Positions 28,817 to 37,590 of a stretch of DNA of 64,000 bases are shown here, piece after piece (the stretch's first letter is position 1; each line of letters opens with the position of its first letter). The notes beneath the pieces are model-generated. The model saw only the letters and a list, made by a program, of their open reading frames with translations. It searched no databases and was not told the DNA's origin. Source of the DNA: Xanthomonas vasicola (lineage in GTDB: Bacteria; Pseudomonadota; Gammaproteobacteria; Xanthomonadales; Xanthomonadaceae); NCBI RefSeq assembly GCF_000772705.2, contig NZ_JSBW02000047.1:97611-161610 (forward strand), given 5' to 3'. The position numbers and the translations under genes were made by a program.

Positions 28817-29620
28817 ATGCGTGCCGGATTTCCCATGCTGCGCGAACGGCTGCAGCAACTGCCCGAGCTGGACAGCGTCGATGGCGTGTTCGTGCAGCGC
28901 GGGTTGGCTGACGACCCGTTCGAGCAGCAATATTTGGAGATCCGGCGCAAGGAAGGGCGGCTCTACACCGATGCGCAGGTGCGCAGCCTGCCGCGTCCGA
29001 GCGGAAAACTCGGGGCAACGCTGGAATGGCGCGCGCGCGCGCTGTCCAGCAGCTTGCTGATGCAGCACCTGCAGACGCGCGCCAACGAAGGCGCCATCCT
29101 TGAGCTCGGTTGCGGTAATGGCTGGCTATCGCGGTTGCTGGCGCAGTCGCTGCAACGCGACGTCTGCGGCATCGACGTCAATCGCACCGAACTTACCCAG
29201 GCCGCGCGCGTGTTCGGCCACGAGGAACGCCTGAGTTTCGTTGCTGCCGATATCCAGACGGTATCGCTGCCACGCGATGTATTCGACGTCATCGTGCTGC
29301 CGGCCTGCGTGCAGTATTTCGCCGACCCTGCCGCATTGATCGTGCGCTTGCTCGCCCACCTGCGCGAGGAGGGCGAGCTGCATATTCTCGACAGCCCGCT
29401 CTACGCCACGCCGCAACGCGGCCAGGAAAGCGCCGCACGCAGCCTGCGCTATTTCACCGAGCTGGGCGTTTCAGAACTGGCTGCGCATTACCACCAACAC
29501 ACCTACGCTACGTTCGATCGCTTTGCAGTGCAGTGGTTGTTCGACCCGCGGCGCTTGAGCGCGCGCGCGCCAGGTGCTCCGATTGCCGCAGCCGCACTTC
29601 CCATGGCTGTGTCTGCGTAA
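28817..29620 (+). CDS. Class I SAM-dependent methyltransferase
   Basis: Cytosolic 267-residue protein whose central domain (about 90-195) is a Rossmann-type methyltransferase. Motif I is ILELGCGNGWLS, motif II CGIDVNRTELTQAAR, and motif IV DVIVLPACVQYF. The N-terminal 85 residues (PFEQQYLEIRRKEGRLYTDAQV) and the C-terminal part after SPLYATPQRG are less typical and may bind the substrate, which I cannot identify. It sits nine bases downstream of the symporter, suggesting co-transcription. Confidence 0.85.
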   Translation: MRAGFPMLRERLQQLPELDSVDGVFVQRGLADDPFEQQYLEIRRKEGRLYTDAQVRSLPRPSGKLGATLEWRARALSSSLLMQHLQTRANEGAILELGCGNGWLSRLLAQSLQRDVCGIDVNRTELTQAARVFGHEERLSFVAADIQTVSLPRDVFDVIVLPACVQYFADPAALIVRLLAHLREEGELHILDSPLYATPQRGQESAARSLRYFTELGVSELAAHYHQHTYATFDRFAVQWLFDPRRLSARAPGAPIAAAALPMAVSA

Positions 29621-29896
29621 GCGGGATAACGTTGGGGTGATTGGCAGTTGAGTGTGCGTGTTGACGTTGTCTGATAACGCGAAGCAGCGTGAGTCAGGCG
29701 ATCTGACGATGACGCTTCTCGGGCTCACGCGATGAATCTCAAAGCATCCAGCATCTTGGTGGATGGACAAGCGTGAGATGAGGCTTGCCGATCCAGTAGC
29801 GCGCTCACGTCGACAGGTACGGCGATTACGTTGCAGGTACGCCGAGTCTCCACCGACATGGCACACTTTCAGCTCATCCATTGACGAGGGCGGGCG

Positions 29897-30385
29897 GTGA
29901 TTGGCCAACAGCGTGATCTGACATTTCGTTTTCTGGCCGAGCCCAGCGACGTCAACTTCGGCGGCAAGGTGCATGGCGGCGTGGTGATGAAGTGGATCGA
30001 CCAGGTCGGCTTTGCGGCGGCCAGCGGGTGGAGCGCGCATTACTGCGTCACCGTGGCGGTGGGCGGCATTCGTTTCGTGGCGCCGGTCCGCATCGGCGAT
30101 CTGGTCGCGGTGTCGGCCAAGCTGGTCTACACCGGCAGCAGCATGCATTTCGCCATTGATGTACGCGCGCGCAGCCCGATGGGTGGCGACTCGCGCCTGT
30201 GCACGCACTGCATCATCGTGTTTGTGGCGATGGACCCGGACGGCGTCACCCCGGTGGAAGTGCCATCCTGGCGGCCGGACACGCCGGAAGATCAGCGTCT
30301 GGCGGAATACGCGCTCAAGGTGATGGAATTGAGCAAGGGCATCGAGGACACCATGGCCTATTACAGGGCCGATACCTCGCAGTAA
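29897..30385 (+). CDS. Acyl-CoA thioesterase, hotdog fold (YciA/ACOT type)
   Basis: Cytosolic 162-residue hotdog-fold thioesterase that hydrolyses acyl-CoA to free acid. It has the HotDog ACOT signature: DVNFGGKVHGGVVMKWIDQVGFAAA with the catalytic Asp after the central helix, followed by VTVAVGGIRFVAPVRIGDLV. The GTG start at 29897 is preceded by GAGGGCGG. The 275-base gap upstream (29621-29896) holds no gene I can support. Confidence 0.9.
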   Translation: MIGQQRDLTFRFLAEPSDVNFGGKVHGGVVMKWIDQVGFAAASGWSAHYCVTVAVGGIRFVAPVRIGDLVAVSAKLVYTGSSMHFAIDVRARSPMGGDSRLCTHCIIVFVAMDPDGVTPVEVPSWRPDTPEDQRLAEYALKVMELSKGIEDTMAYYRADTSQ

Positions 30386-30540
30386 CTGGCATCGTGAGCG
30401 CGTGTCAGGTCATCTGGCCGATGGGCCGGGTGATGCGCTGCAGGCAGTGTGTGGCCCAGCTCGTTTGGCATGCGAGCCAGCATGCGCTAGTACATGCCAC
30501 GCAGCGTGCGCATTGAAGTAGCCCCCAGCCCACGCAACAA

Positions 30541-30567
30541 AAAGGCCGCGAGATCATCGCGGCCTTT
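30541..30567. terminator. Bidirectional hairpin terminator
   Basis: AAAGGCCGCGA-GATCA-TCGCGGCCTTT, an 11-bp perfect stem, lies 27 bases beyond the stop of the convergent C40 gene and terminates the thioesterase unit too. Confidence 0.85.
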
Positions 30568-30594
30568 CATAACTGAGGCGAAGCAAGCGGGGCT

Positions 30595-31344
30595 TTACAG
30601 CACCCGACGCGCCTGGATGAACTTCTCGCTCCAGTAGCCGCTCGCCAGCGAATCCACGCGCACGTCCTTGCCGCGGCTGGGTGCGTGCAGAAACTTGCCG
30701 TCGCCGACCACCAGGCCGACATGGTCGATACGGCCGCGCTTGCCGAAGAACACCAGGTCGCCAGCCTTCACCGCGCTTGGATCCTTGATCAATTCGGCCG
30801 ATTCGTCGCGGGCGATGTCGCGCGAGACGCGCGGCAGGTCGATGCCGAGCGCGGTCTTGAACACGTAGCCGACCAGGCCGCTGCAGTCAAATCCTTCGGT
30901 GGACTCGCCGCCCCAGACATACGGGGTGCCGAGCAGTGCCATGGCGCGCTGCAGGATCACCTGCACACGGCTGTCGGCCACGGCGTTCTGGGCAGCGTTG
31001 ACCGCGCTCTGCGAAACGTCGTAATTGGCAAGCAGGCGGCTGAGGTCGCCGGCAAACATCGCCGAGCGGTCCATCAGGGGAATGGCGTCGTTGGCGGCCA
31101 GGTGCGGAAGCAGGGCGGCCAGTGTTGCGGTGGCAGCGGCGTCGGCGCGGCTGCGGGTTGCGGCTTTCTCGGCGGCGACGGCGCTGTCTGGCGTGGTCGT
31201 CTGCGGAGCGGATGGTGTGTTGGTGGCGGTCTGAGCTAACGCGGGAAGTGCTGCAAGCCAGAGTGCGGTGGCGCATAGCAGGCGGAACGGTTTCCGGGGC
31301 GGAAGCGGTGCGGCGCCAGTATTGGTCTGTTCGTCGTTCGTCAC
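30595..31344 (-). CDS. C40-family (NlpC/P60) peptidoglycan peptidase
   Basis: Exported cell-wall hydrolase of 249 residues. It has a signal peptide (LLCATALWLAALPALA-Q), a helical spacer of about 80 residues, and a C-terminal NlpC/P60 domain with the catalytic Cys in TEGFDCSGLVGYVF, the first His in GRIDHVGLVVGDGKFLHA and the downstream polar residue. Such enzymes cut D-Glu-meso-DAP bonds in peptide stems. The GTG start at 31344 is in frame with a basic pre-signal stretch. A second C40 gene lies immediately upstream on the same strand. Confidence 0.92.
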   Translation of the reverse strand: MTNDEQTNTGAAPLPPRKPFRLLCATALWLAALPALAQTATNTPSAPQTTTPDSAVAAEKAATRSRADAAATATLAALLPHLAANDAIPLMDRSAMFAGDLSRLLANYDVSQSAVNAAQNAVADSRVQVILQRAMALLGTPYVWGGESTEGFDCSGLVGYVFKTALGIDLPRVSRDIARDESAELIKDPSAVKAGDLVFFGKRGRIDHVGLVVGDGKFLHAPSRGKDVRVDSLASGYWSEKFIQARRVL

Positions 31345-31453
31345 GCGGGAATCACAGGTCTGCTGTCGATGCGAGATGATGCCTTGGTGAATGAATTGTT
31401 ACGTTCAAAAATAGTTAAATTTCCGTTTTATGAATTGTGATACACGTCACGTT

Positions 31454-31996
31454 TCAGTGCAAAACCCGCTTTGAACCTGAATAATGGTCGCGCCAGTAGG
31501 CTCCATCAAGAAAATCCAAGCGAACTGTACCGCCAGTGGTAGGCGCATGCACGAAGCGACCTTCACCGACATAAATACCGACGTGGGTCACGCTGCCGCC
31601 GGAGCCGAAAAACACCAGATCGCCGGTGGCAAGCCGCTCCGGCGGGATGCGTGGGCCCTGGATCGCGGCCAGCTCGCGCGAGGTGCGTGGCAGCGCGAGT
31701 GCCAGCACGTCCTTGTACACATAAGTCACCAGCCCGCTGCAGTCGAAGCCGGTCTCGGGCGTGTTGCCGCCGAACCGGTACGGTGTGCCCACCAGCCCCA
31801 ATGCGCGCATCAAGATGTTGTTGGCGGCGGCCGGGTCGGCCGGTGGCACCTGCGGCCACACGCGCGCTGCCGGCGGCGGTGCGGCTGGGCGCCGGACCGG
31901 CGCGTGCGACGAACAACCGCCCAAGAGCAGAAGACCCAGCAACAAGCTGGCCGCAACGCGCCGCGGGCGGGCGGCGAAAACTGGCGTGATATGCAT
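31454..31996 (-). CDS. C40-family (NlpC/P60) lipoprotein peptidase
   Basis: Spr/MepS-like cell-wall hydrolase of about 180 residues. The N-terminus has a lipobox (LLLGLLLLGGC-SS), then a Pro/Ala linker and an NlpC/P60 domain with TGFDCSGLVTYVYK, GSVTHVGIYVGEGRFVHAP and a final RDHYSGSKRVL. The catalytic Cys and His are present. ATG 31996 gives a normal signal; ATG 32032 would add 12 residues. It lies 110 bases upstream of the other C40 gene; the AT-rich gap (31380-31450) could hold a separate promoter for that gene. Confidence 0.9.
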   Translation of the reverse strand: MHITPVFAARPRRVAASLLLGLLLLGGCSSHAPVRRPAAPPPAARVWPQVPPADPAAANNILMRALGLVGTPYRFGGNTPETGFDCSGLVTYVYKDVLALALPRTSRELAAIQGPRIPPERLATGDLVFFGSGGSVTHVGIYVGEGRFVHAPTTGGTVRLDFLDGAYWRDHYSGSKRVLH

Positions 31997-32105
31997 GGAG
32001 CCGGGATAATGGGGGATTCGAAAGGTCGCCATGATGGCGGCGCACCCGGCGGCCGACAAGCCGTCCTCCACCGTCTGCCACCGGGCAGCCCATTCAGAGC
32101 CAGGC

Positions 32106-32585
32106 ATGAAGATCGAAAAAGACAGCGTTGTCCGCTTCCACTACACCGTTTCCGAGATCGGCCAGGAGCCGATCGAGAGCTCCAAGGAGCGTGACCCGTT
32201 GGCGATCATGATTGGCCACGGCAACATCATCCCGGGCCTGGAAGCGGCCATGATGGACAAGGAAGCCGGCGAGAGCTTCGGCGTGGACGTCAAGGCCACC
32301 GACGCCTACGGCGAATACCGCGAAGGCCTGAGCCAGCGCGTGCCCAAGAAGCATTTCGGCGCCACCAAGCTGGTGCCCGGCACCCAGGTTGTGCTGCAGA
32401 CCAACTTCGGCCCGCGCGCAGTGACGGTGCAGAAGGTCGGCATGAGCGTGGTCGATGTGGACCTCAACCACCCGATGGCCGGCAAGGATCTGCATTTCGA
32501 TGTGGAAATCATCGAAGTGCGCGAAGCCACCGCCGAAGAGCGCGACCATGGCCATGTGCACGGCGATGGCGGTCATCACCACTAA
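32106..32585 (+). CDS. slyD: FKBP-type peptidyl-prolyl isomerase, SlyD-like
   Basis: Cytosolic proline isomerase and chaperone of 159 residues. It opens MKIEKDSVVRFHYTV and has LAIMIGHGNIIPGLEAAM, the FKBP domain interrupted by an insert-in-flap (IF) domain (about 70-128, VDVKATDAYGEYREG... HPMAGKDLHFDVEII), and a short His-rich tail (DHGHVHGDGGHHH) that may bind nickel or other metals. The tail is shorter than in E. coli SlyD and lacks its cysteines. Divergent from the C40 lipoprotein gene. Confidence 0.93.
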   Translation: MKIEKDSVVRFHYTVSEIGQEPIESSKERDPLAIMIGHGNIIPGLEAAMMDKEAGESFGVDVKATDAYGEYREGLSQRVPKKHFGATKLVPGTQVVLQTNFGPRAVTVQKVGMSVVDVDLNHPMAGKDLHFDVEIIEVREATAEERDHGHVHGDGGHHH

Positions 32586-32741
32586 GATCGAGCTGGCATG
32601 TGGTTGCGCGGTAGTCGGGGTCGACAGGGCGCGCGCGTGCAACTGTCGTAAGCCGATTGGGCGCTGCGATGTTGCATAAGATCTACGCAGGTCGTGCCTA
32701 CGCATCGGTCTGTCGCAGCGCTTGCGTGATTGCTGTTCCTG

Positions 32742-32768
32742 ACGGCCCGCCCCATCGGCGGGCCGTTT
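32742..32768 (+). terminator. Terminator after slyD
   Basis: ACGGCCCGCC-CCATC-GGCGGGCCGT followed by TT, a 10-bp perfect GC-rich stem located between slyD and the next gene. Confidence 0.7.
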
Positions 32769-32809
32769 GCATTCTGCGGCGCGCGACGCCGCACCTGGTT
32801 GCCTGAGCC

Positions 32810-34057
32810 GTGATGACATCCCGCAACGTGCTGTTCCCCATTGCTGCGACCGAGCGCATCGTCGTGCTGGACGTCCTGCGTGGCTTTGCGCTGCTGGGCA
32901 TCCTGCTGATGAACATGGAAGCCTTTGTCGGCCCGCTCGATCTGGCCATGACCGGCGTGGAGCCGCATTGGCACGGTGCCGACCGGGTTGCCGATGCGCT
33001 GGTCTACGTGTTCGTGCAAGGCAAGTTCTATACGCTGTTTTCGCTGTTGTTTGGGATGGGCTTTGCGGTGATGGCACAGCGGGCCACGCAGGCCGGGCGC
33101 GCGTTCTTCGGCCTGTATCTACGTCGCACCCTCGGGCTGTTGGCAATCGGCCTTGCCCATGCCTTGCTGGTGTGGTCCGGTGATATTCTGGTGACCTATG
33201 CGCTACTGGCATTACTGCTGCTGAGCGCGCGCAATGTGCCAACAGCCACTCTGCCGTGGTTCGCTGCGTTGGTTTACCTGTGCGCACCTGGGTTGGTCCT
33301 GTTGTATAGCGTGGCCGGCGAATTGGCGCAGGCCGATCCAACTGCGTCTGTGCAGTGGAAAGCCGCCATGGCCGATGCCGCGCAGCAGGCACTGGCGAAT
33401 GTGCAGGCGCAGCGCGCCGCATTTGGCAGCGGCACCTATGTGCAGGCGACTGCGCAGCGATGGCATGACTTTCAGGAGGCGATGACAGGCCTCAGCATCA
33501 ACGGCCCGTCCATGTTCGGTATGTTCCTGTTCGGTACTTGGTTTGTACGCAGCGGTGCGATCGCCACGCCCGAGCGCTTCCCGCGCTTGTTTGCAACGCT
33601 GCGCTATGCCGTGTTGCCGCTTGGGCTAGGCGTGATGCTGGTAAGTTATGCATTGGAACCGTGGATCGATCCGGCGCGGCTGGACATGCGTTTGTCAGTT
33701 GCCTTTGCGCTGTCGCTGATCGCCGGGCCGTTGATGTGCCTGGGCTATGCCGCATGGGTGGTGCGCCTGGCACCGCATCTGGCGTGGCTTGCGCCAGCGG
33801 GGCGGATGGCATTGAGCAACTATCTGATGCAATCGCTGGTGTGCACCGCAATCTTCTATAGCTACGGGCTGGGTTATTTCGAGCAGTTGCCGCGTGTGTG
33901 GCAATTGCCGTTCGCGCTGGCGCTGTTCGCGTTACAGGTGCTGCTGAGCCGGTGCTGGCTGTACTGGTTCCGCTTCGGGCCGATGGAATGGCTGTGGCGC
34001 AGCGTGACCTATCTGCAGGTGCCGCCGCTGTGGCGCGGCGCCAAGCGCGCCGGATAG
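32810..34057 (+). CDS. DUF418 membrane protein
   Basis: Polytopic inner-membrane protein of 415 residues. It begins RIVVLDVLRGFALLGILLMN, the signature shared by DUF418 and HGSNAT-like proteins, and has GKFYTLFSLLFGMGFAVM and, in the last third, the DUF418 domain with GRMALSNYLMQSLV and a FRFGPMEWLWRSVTYLQ terminus. About 9-10 helices are likely. The family's transport or transfer role is not established. The GTG start at 32810 overlaps an ATG one codon later. Confidence 0.9.
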   Translation: MMTSRNVLFPIAATERIVVLDVLRGFALLGILLMNMEAFVGPLDLAMTGVEPHWHGADRVADALVYVFVQGKFYTLFSLLFGMGFAVMAQRATQAGRAFFGLYLRRTLGLLAIGLAHALLVWSGDILVTYALLALLLLSARNVPTATLPWFAALVYLCAPGLVLLYSVAGELAQADPTASVQWKAAMADAAQQALANVQAQRAAFGSGTYVQATAQRWHDFQEAMTGLSINGPSMFGMFLFGTWFVRSGAIATPERFPRLFATLRYAVLPLGLGVMLVSYALEPWIDPARLDMRLSVAFALSLIAGPLMCLGYAAWVVRLAPHLAWLAPAGRMALSNYLMQSLVCTAIFYSYGLGYFEQLPRVWQLPFALALFALQVLLSRCWLYWFRFGPMEWLWRSVTYLQVPPLWRGAKRAG

Positions 34058-34064
34058 CGCCTGC

Positions 34065-35315
34065 ATGCGGGTCATTCGCGATGATGTGTTGGTGATTGGT
34101 GCGGGCGCGATTGGCCTGGCCACCGCGCTGGCGCTTGTTGAAGCGGGCCGGCAAGTGGGTGTGCTCGATGCCGGTGCGCCTGGTGCGGCGACCTCTTACG
34201 GCAATTGCGGCACCATCACGCCCAGCCATGCACCGCCGCTGGCGGCACCCGGCATGCTTGCGCAGGCAGCGAAATGGATGTTCACCCCGGATGCGCCGTT
34301 GTATATCCCACCACGTCTGGATCCAGGCTTGTGGCGCTGGCTGCTGCGCTTTGCACGGCGCTGCAATGCACGTGATTGGCAGTCCAGTGCACAGGCACGC
34401 GCGGCGTTGTTGCACGATGCGCGGCAGCGCTTCGACGAGTGGGTGGTGCGCTATGCGCTGGACTGCGAATTTCGTAACGACGGGTTGGATTACGTGTTCG
34501 GCGATGCGCGTCGCTTTGCGCAGTATCGGGACGAATGCGCGCTGCTTGCGCAATGGGGCATCCAGGCAGAAGTGATCGATGGTGCGGACTATGTGCGCCA
34601 GGATCCCGCATTTCGCGATGGCATTGCTGGCGCGATCCATTTCCCTGGCGATGCGCATCTGCGCCCGGAGCGTTACACCGCTGAGCTGGCGAGAGTGCTG
34701 CGCGCACGTGGCGTGGAGATCGATGCGCACTGCCGCGTGCAGGCACTCACGCCTGATGGAGCTGGAACCTGCGTGCAGACCGAGCACGGCAAGCGCTTCG
34801 CGCGCGAGGTGGTTGTCGCGACCGGGCCGTGGTCGCCGGTGCTGGCGGCGCAGCTTGGCCTGCGTTTGCCGGTGCAGGCTGGCAAAGGCTATTCGATCAC
34901 CTACAGCGCGCCGCCGCTGATGCCACGTCGCCCTGTGGTGCTGAAGGATCGCTGGGTGTTTGTGGTGCCGTGGCGCGACCGCCTGCGCATCGGCAGCACG
35001 ATGGAATTTTCCGGGCGCGATACGCAGCTCAACGCCACACGCCTGGCAGCATTGGAACGTGCAGCGGCCGAATACCTGCATGCGCCGTGCGGTCCCGCAG
35101 TGATCGAACGCTGGTACGGATGGCGGCCGATGACCTGGGACGACGTGCCGGTGTTGGGCGCGGTGCCGGGCCATCCTCACGTCTGGCTCGCAGCCGGACA
35201 TGGCATGCTCGGCATCAGCATGAGCACTGCAAGCGGACAATTGATGGCCGACCTGATCACGGGCCGCGCACCTGCGCTGGACCCGCATCCTTACCGGGCG
35301 GAGCGATTCGCATGA
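34065..35315 (+). CDS. FAD-dependent D-amino acid oxidase/dehydrogenase-like protein (DadA-like)
   Basis: Flavoprotein of 416 residues in the DAO family. The N-terminal Rossmann motif is VLVIGAGAIGLATALALVEAG, followed by GAATSYGNCG and, near the C-terminus, the FAD-contacting WYGWRPMTWDDVPVLG and LAAGHGMLGISMSTASGQLMADLI, which resemble DadA-type D-amino acid dehydrogenases. The exact substrate is unknown. It begins seven bases after the DUF418 stop, and its TGA overlaps the gor start (ATGA), so the three genes are probably one transcript. Confidence 0.88.
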   Translation: MRVIRDDVLVIGAGAIGLATALALVEAGRQVGVLDAGAPGAATSYGNCGTITPSHAPPLAAPGMLAQAAKWMFTPDAPLYIPPRLDPGLWRWLLRFARRCNARDWQSSAQARAALLHDARQRFDEWVVRYALDCEFRNDGLDYVFGDARRFAQYRDECALLAQWGIQAEVIDGADYVRQDPAFRDGIAGAIHFPGDAHLRPERYTAELARVLRARGVEIDAHCRVQALTPDGAGTCVQTEHGKRFAREVVVATGPWSPVLAAQLGLRLPVQAGKGYSITYSAPPLMPRRPVVLKDRWVFVVPWRDRLRIGSTMEFSGRDTQLNATRLAALERAAAEYLHAPCGPAVIERWYGWRPMTWDDVPVLGAVPGHPHVWLAAGHGMLGISMSTASGQLMADLITGRAPALDPHPYRAERFA

Positions 35316-36682
35316 GTGCGCGTTACGACTACGACGTGGTGATTCTTGGCGGCGGCTCCGGCGGCCTCGCCGCGGGATTTCGCGCAGCAAAACATGGCGC
35401 GCGCGTCGCGATCATGGAGCCCAACGAATTGGGCGGCACCTGCGTCAATCTTGGCTGCGTGCCGAAAAAGGCGATGTGGCTGGCTGCCGATCTAGCGGGC
35501 AAGATCGAGCTGGCAACTGCATTGGGATTCGATGTGCCGCGTCCGACGCTTGCTTGGCAGGAGCTGGTCACGCATCGGCAGGGGTATATCGCCAACATCC
35601 ACGCCAGCTATCGACGCCGCCTCAACGAAGATGGTGTGGTGTTGATCCCGCAGCGCGGTGTGCTGCAGGACTGCCATACCATCATGGGCAGCGACGGCGT
35701 GTCAGTGACCGCCGAGCACATCGTGATCGCCACCGGTGCCCAACCGTTGCGCCCGGACGTGGAGGGCGCCGAACATGGCGAGGTCTCCGACGATTTCTTC
35801 AATCTCTGTCATGCGCCTGAGCACGTCGCGATTATCGGCGGCGGTTATATCGCTGTGGAAATCGCCGGGTTGCTGCAAGCCTTGGGGAGTCGGGTGCATC
35901 TGTTTGTGCAAGGCGAACGCTTGCTGGAGCGCTTCGATGCGGAACTGACCTTGCAGTTGGCCGACAACCTGCGGCATCTGGGTGTGCGGTTGCATTTCGG
36001 TTTCACCACCACCGCGCTGGAGCGTGATGCGCGCGGCGCACTGCGTGTGCACGGGCATCCTGCGCATCCGCGCGAGCAGGGCAACGATGTTTTCGACAAG
36101 GTGTTCTTTGCAGCAGGCCGCCGCGCCAATACTGCCGGGCTGGGCCTGGACACGGTGGGTGTTGCGCTCGGCGACAAGGGCGAGGTGCTGGTGGACGATG
36201 GCCAGACCACCAGCGTGCCGAATATTCACGCGATCGGTGATGTGGGCGGCAAGGTCGGGTTGACGCCAGTGGCGATCGCTGCGGGCCGCAAGTTGATGGA
36301 CCGTCTGTTCGGCAATCAACCGGATGCGCGCATGGACTATGAGGGCGTGCCCAGCGTGGTGTTTTCGCACCCGCCGCTTGGCAATGTCGGGCTGACCGAA
36401 GAACAGGCACGCGCCCGTTACAACGGTGAGGTGCGCGTGTATCGCAGCAACTTCCGCCCGATGCTGCACGCGCTGGCCGATGCACCGCAGCGCAGTTTGT
36501 TCAAGCTGGTGTGCGTGGGCGAAGAAGAACGTGTGGTCGGCGTGCATCTGCTGGGCGAGAGCGCCGAGGAAATGCTGCAAGGCTTTGCGGTGGCGGTGAA
36601 GATGGGCGCGACCAAGCGCGACTTCGATGAGACCGTAGCGATTCATCCCACCTCGTCTGAAGAGATTGTGTTGATCCATTGA
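35312..36682 (+). CDS. gor: Glutathione-disulfide reductase
   Basis: Homodimeric FAD/NADPH enzyme of 456 residues that reduces oxidised glutathione. It has the FAD motif VILGGGSGGLAAG, the redox-active disulfide GGTCVNLGC (C44, C49) followed by VPKKAMW, NADPH-site VAIIGGGYIAVEIAGLL, the second FAD motif PNIHAIGDV, and the C-terminal HPTSSEE with the catalytic His at about 445. It overlaps the preceding oxidase by four bases. The GR subtype rather than dihydrolipoamide dehydrogenase is supported by CVNLGCVPKK and HPTSSEE. Confidence 0.95.
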   Translation: MSARYDYDVVILGGGSGGLAAGFRAAKHGARVAIMEPNELGGTCVNLGCVPKKAMWLAADLAGKIELATALGFDVPRPTLAWQELVTHRQGYIANIHASYRRRLNEDGVVLIPQRGVLQDCHTIMGSDGVSVTAEHIVIATGAQPLRPDVEGAEHGEVSDDFFNLCHAPEHVAIIGGGYIAVEIAGLLQALGSRVHLFVQGERLLERFDAELTLQLADNLRHLGVRLHFGFTTTALERDARGALRVHGHPAHPREQGNDVFDKVFFAAGRRANTAGLGLDTVGVALGDKGEVLVDDGQTTSVPNIHAIGDVGGKVGLTPVAIAAGRKLMDRLFGNQPDARMDYEGVPSVVFSHPPLGNVGLTEEQARARYNGEVRVYRSNFRPMLHALADAPQRSLFKLVCVGEEERVVGVHLLGESAEEMLQGFAVAVKMGATKRDFDETVAIHPTSSEEIVLIH

Positions 36683-36819
36683 GGCCGGTCTAGCGGGTGT
36701 GGGAGGTCAGGGTGCTGGTGACGTCCTGACCAGCGCGCTCTCGAAGTCTGATGAAAATAGCGGCAGCAGCGGACCATGCCGCGAGCTAGCATCGAGCTAT
36801 GACGTTGCTACCGGTCGTG

Positions 36820-37106
36820 CCCTCATCCGGTGCTGCGCCCCAGCTTCTCCCGATGGGAGAGGGGATTAGAGCCCCTCTCCCTGCGGGAAAGGGGTTGGGG
36901 TGAGGGTTCTGTACAAGCATTCGGTACAAGCGACTCACCAATCCAGCGCGATCTGGTGCTCAAGGTGGGTTTATTTTTTACCCAGGGGCGAACGACGACT
37001 CATTGCGTTGCCTCGGCGGTTTGCTTTGCAGCGCCCGTACCCTCACCCCAACCCCTCTCCCGGGGGGAGAGAGGCTGTTAGCCTCCCCTCGCGTGAAGGG
37101 GCGATG
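36820..37106. repeat. Pair of C/G-rich intergenic repeats (CCCTCACCCCAACCCCTCTC family)
   Basis: In the 460-base gap between gor and the alkyltransferase-like gene, 36820-36907 contains CTTCTCCCGATGGGAGAGGG with GTTGGGGTGAGGG, and 37038-37106 contains the inverted unit ACCCTCACCCCAACCCC followed by CTCTCCCGGGGGGAGAG. They form two hairpins and are mutually complementary over the CCCTCACCCCAACCCCT core. A related copy lies at 55308-55380. Confidence 0.75.
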
Positions 37107-37142
37107 CGTACACACACACCCATCAGCTGACATGCTTGTGCG

Positions 37143-37550
37143 ATGTCCAAATCTCGCCATCCAGCGCCGCGCCACTCTTCCAGCCCTCCTGCGCGTGCCG
37201 GCTCCAAGGGTGAGGCGCTGTCCGTTGAGCAGGCGCGGCTGCGGATTCTTGAGGTGATTCGCGCGATTCCCGTGGGCGAGGTCGCCGGTTATGGGGAAGT
37301 GGCTAAGCGCGCCGGTTTGCCGGGACGTGCGCGGCTGGTGGCGCGCGTGCTCAGCGGCAACGATGACTCGCAGCTGCCCTGGCATCGTGTATTGCGCAGC
37401 GATGGCCGGATCGCCTTGCCCGACGGCTCGGCGGGCTATCGCGAGCAATGCCAGCGGCTGCGCGCCGAAGGCGTCCAGGTGGAACAGGGCCGTGTGCGCC
37501 GGCCCAGTGCTGCGCAGCGCTTGGATGCGGCCGTGTGGGGGCCTTCATAA
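37143..37550 (+). CDS. Alkyltransferase-like protein (ATL), MGMT family
   Basis: DNA-binding protein of 135 residues resembling the C-terminal domain of O6-alkylguanine-DNA alkyltransferase. It has VGEVAGYGEVAKRAGLPGRARLVARVLSGN and then PWHRVLRSDGRI. The reactive Cys of PCHRV is replaced by Trp (W80), as in ATL proteins, which bind O6-alkylguanine without repairing it and hand it to nucleotide excision repair. The first 27 residues are Pro/Ser/Arg-rich and not conserved. Located just downstream of repeats, 40 bases before the rhomboid gene. Confidence 0.9.
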   Translation: MSKSRHPAPRHSSSPPARAGSKGEALSVEQARLRILEVIRAIPVGEVAGYGEVAKRAGLPGRARLVARVLSGNDDSQLPWHRVLRSDGRIALPDGSAGYREQCQRLRAEGVQVEQGRVRRPSAAQRLDAAVWGPS

Positions 37551-37590
37551 GCCTGCCGTTATCATCGGCAGCATTCCGAAGGATGCCGCC

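Noticed and set aside
29621..29896. tRNA or small RNA gene in the methyltransferase-thioesterase gap
   Set aside because: No cloverleaf or strong hairpin could be built by eye.
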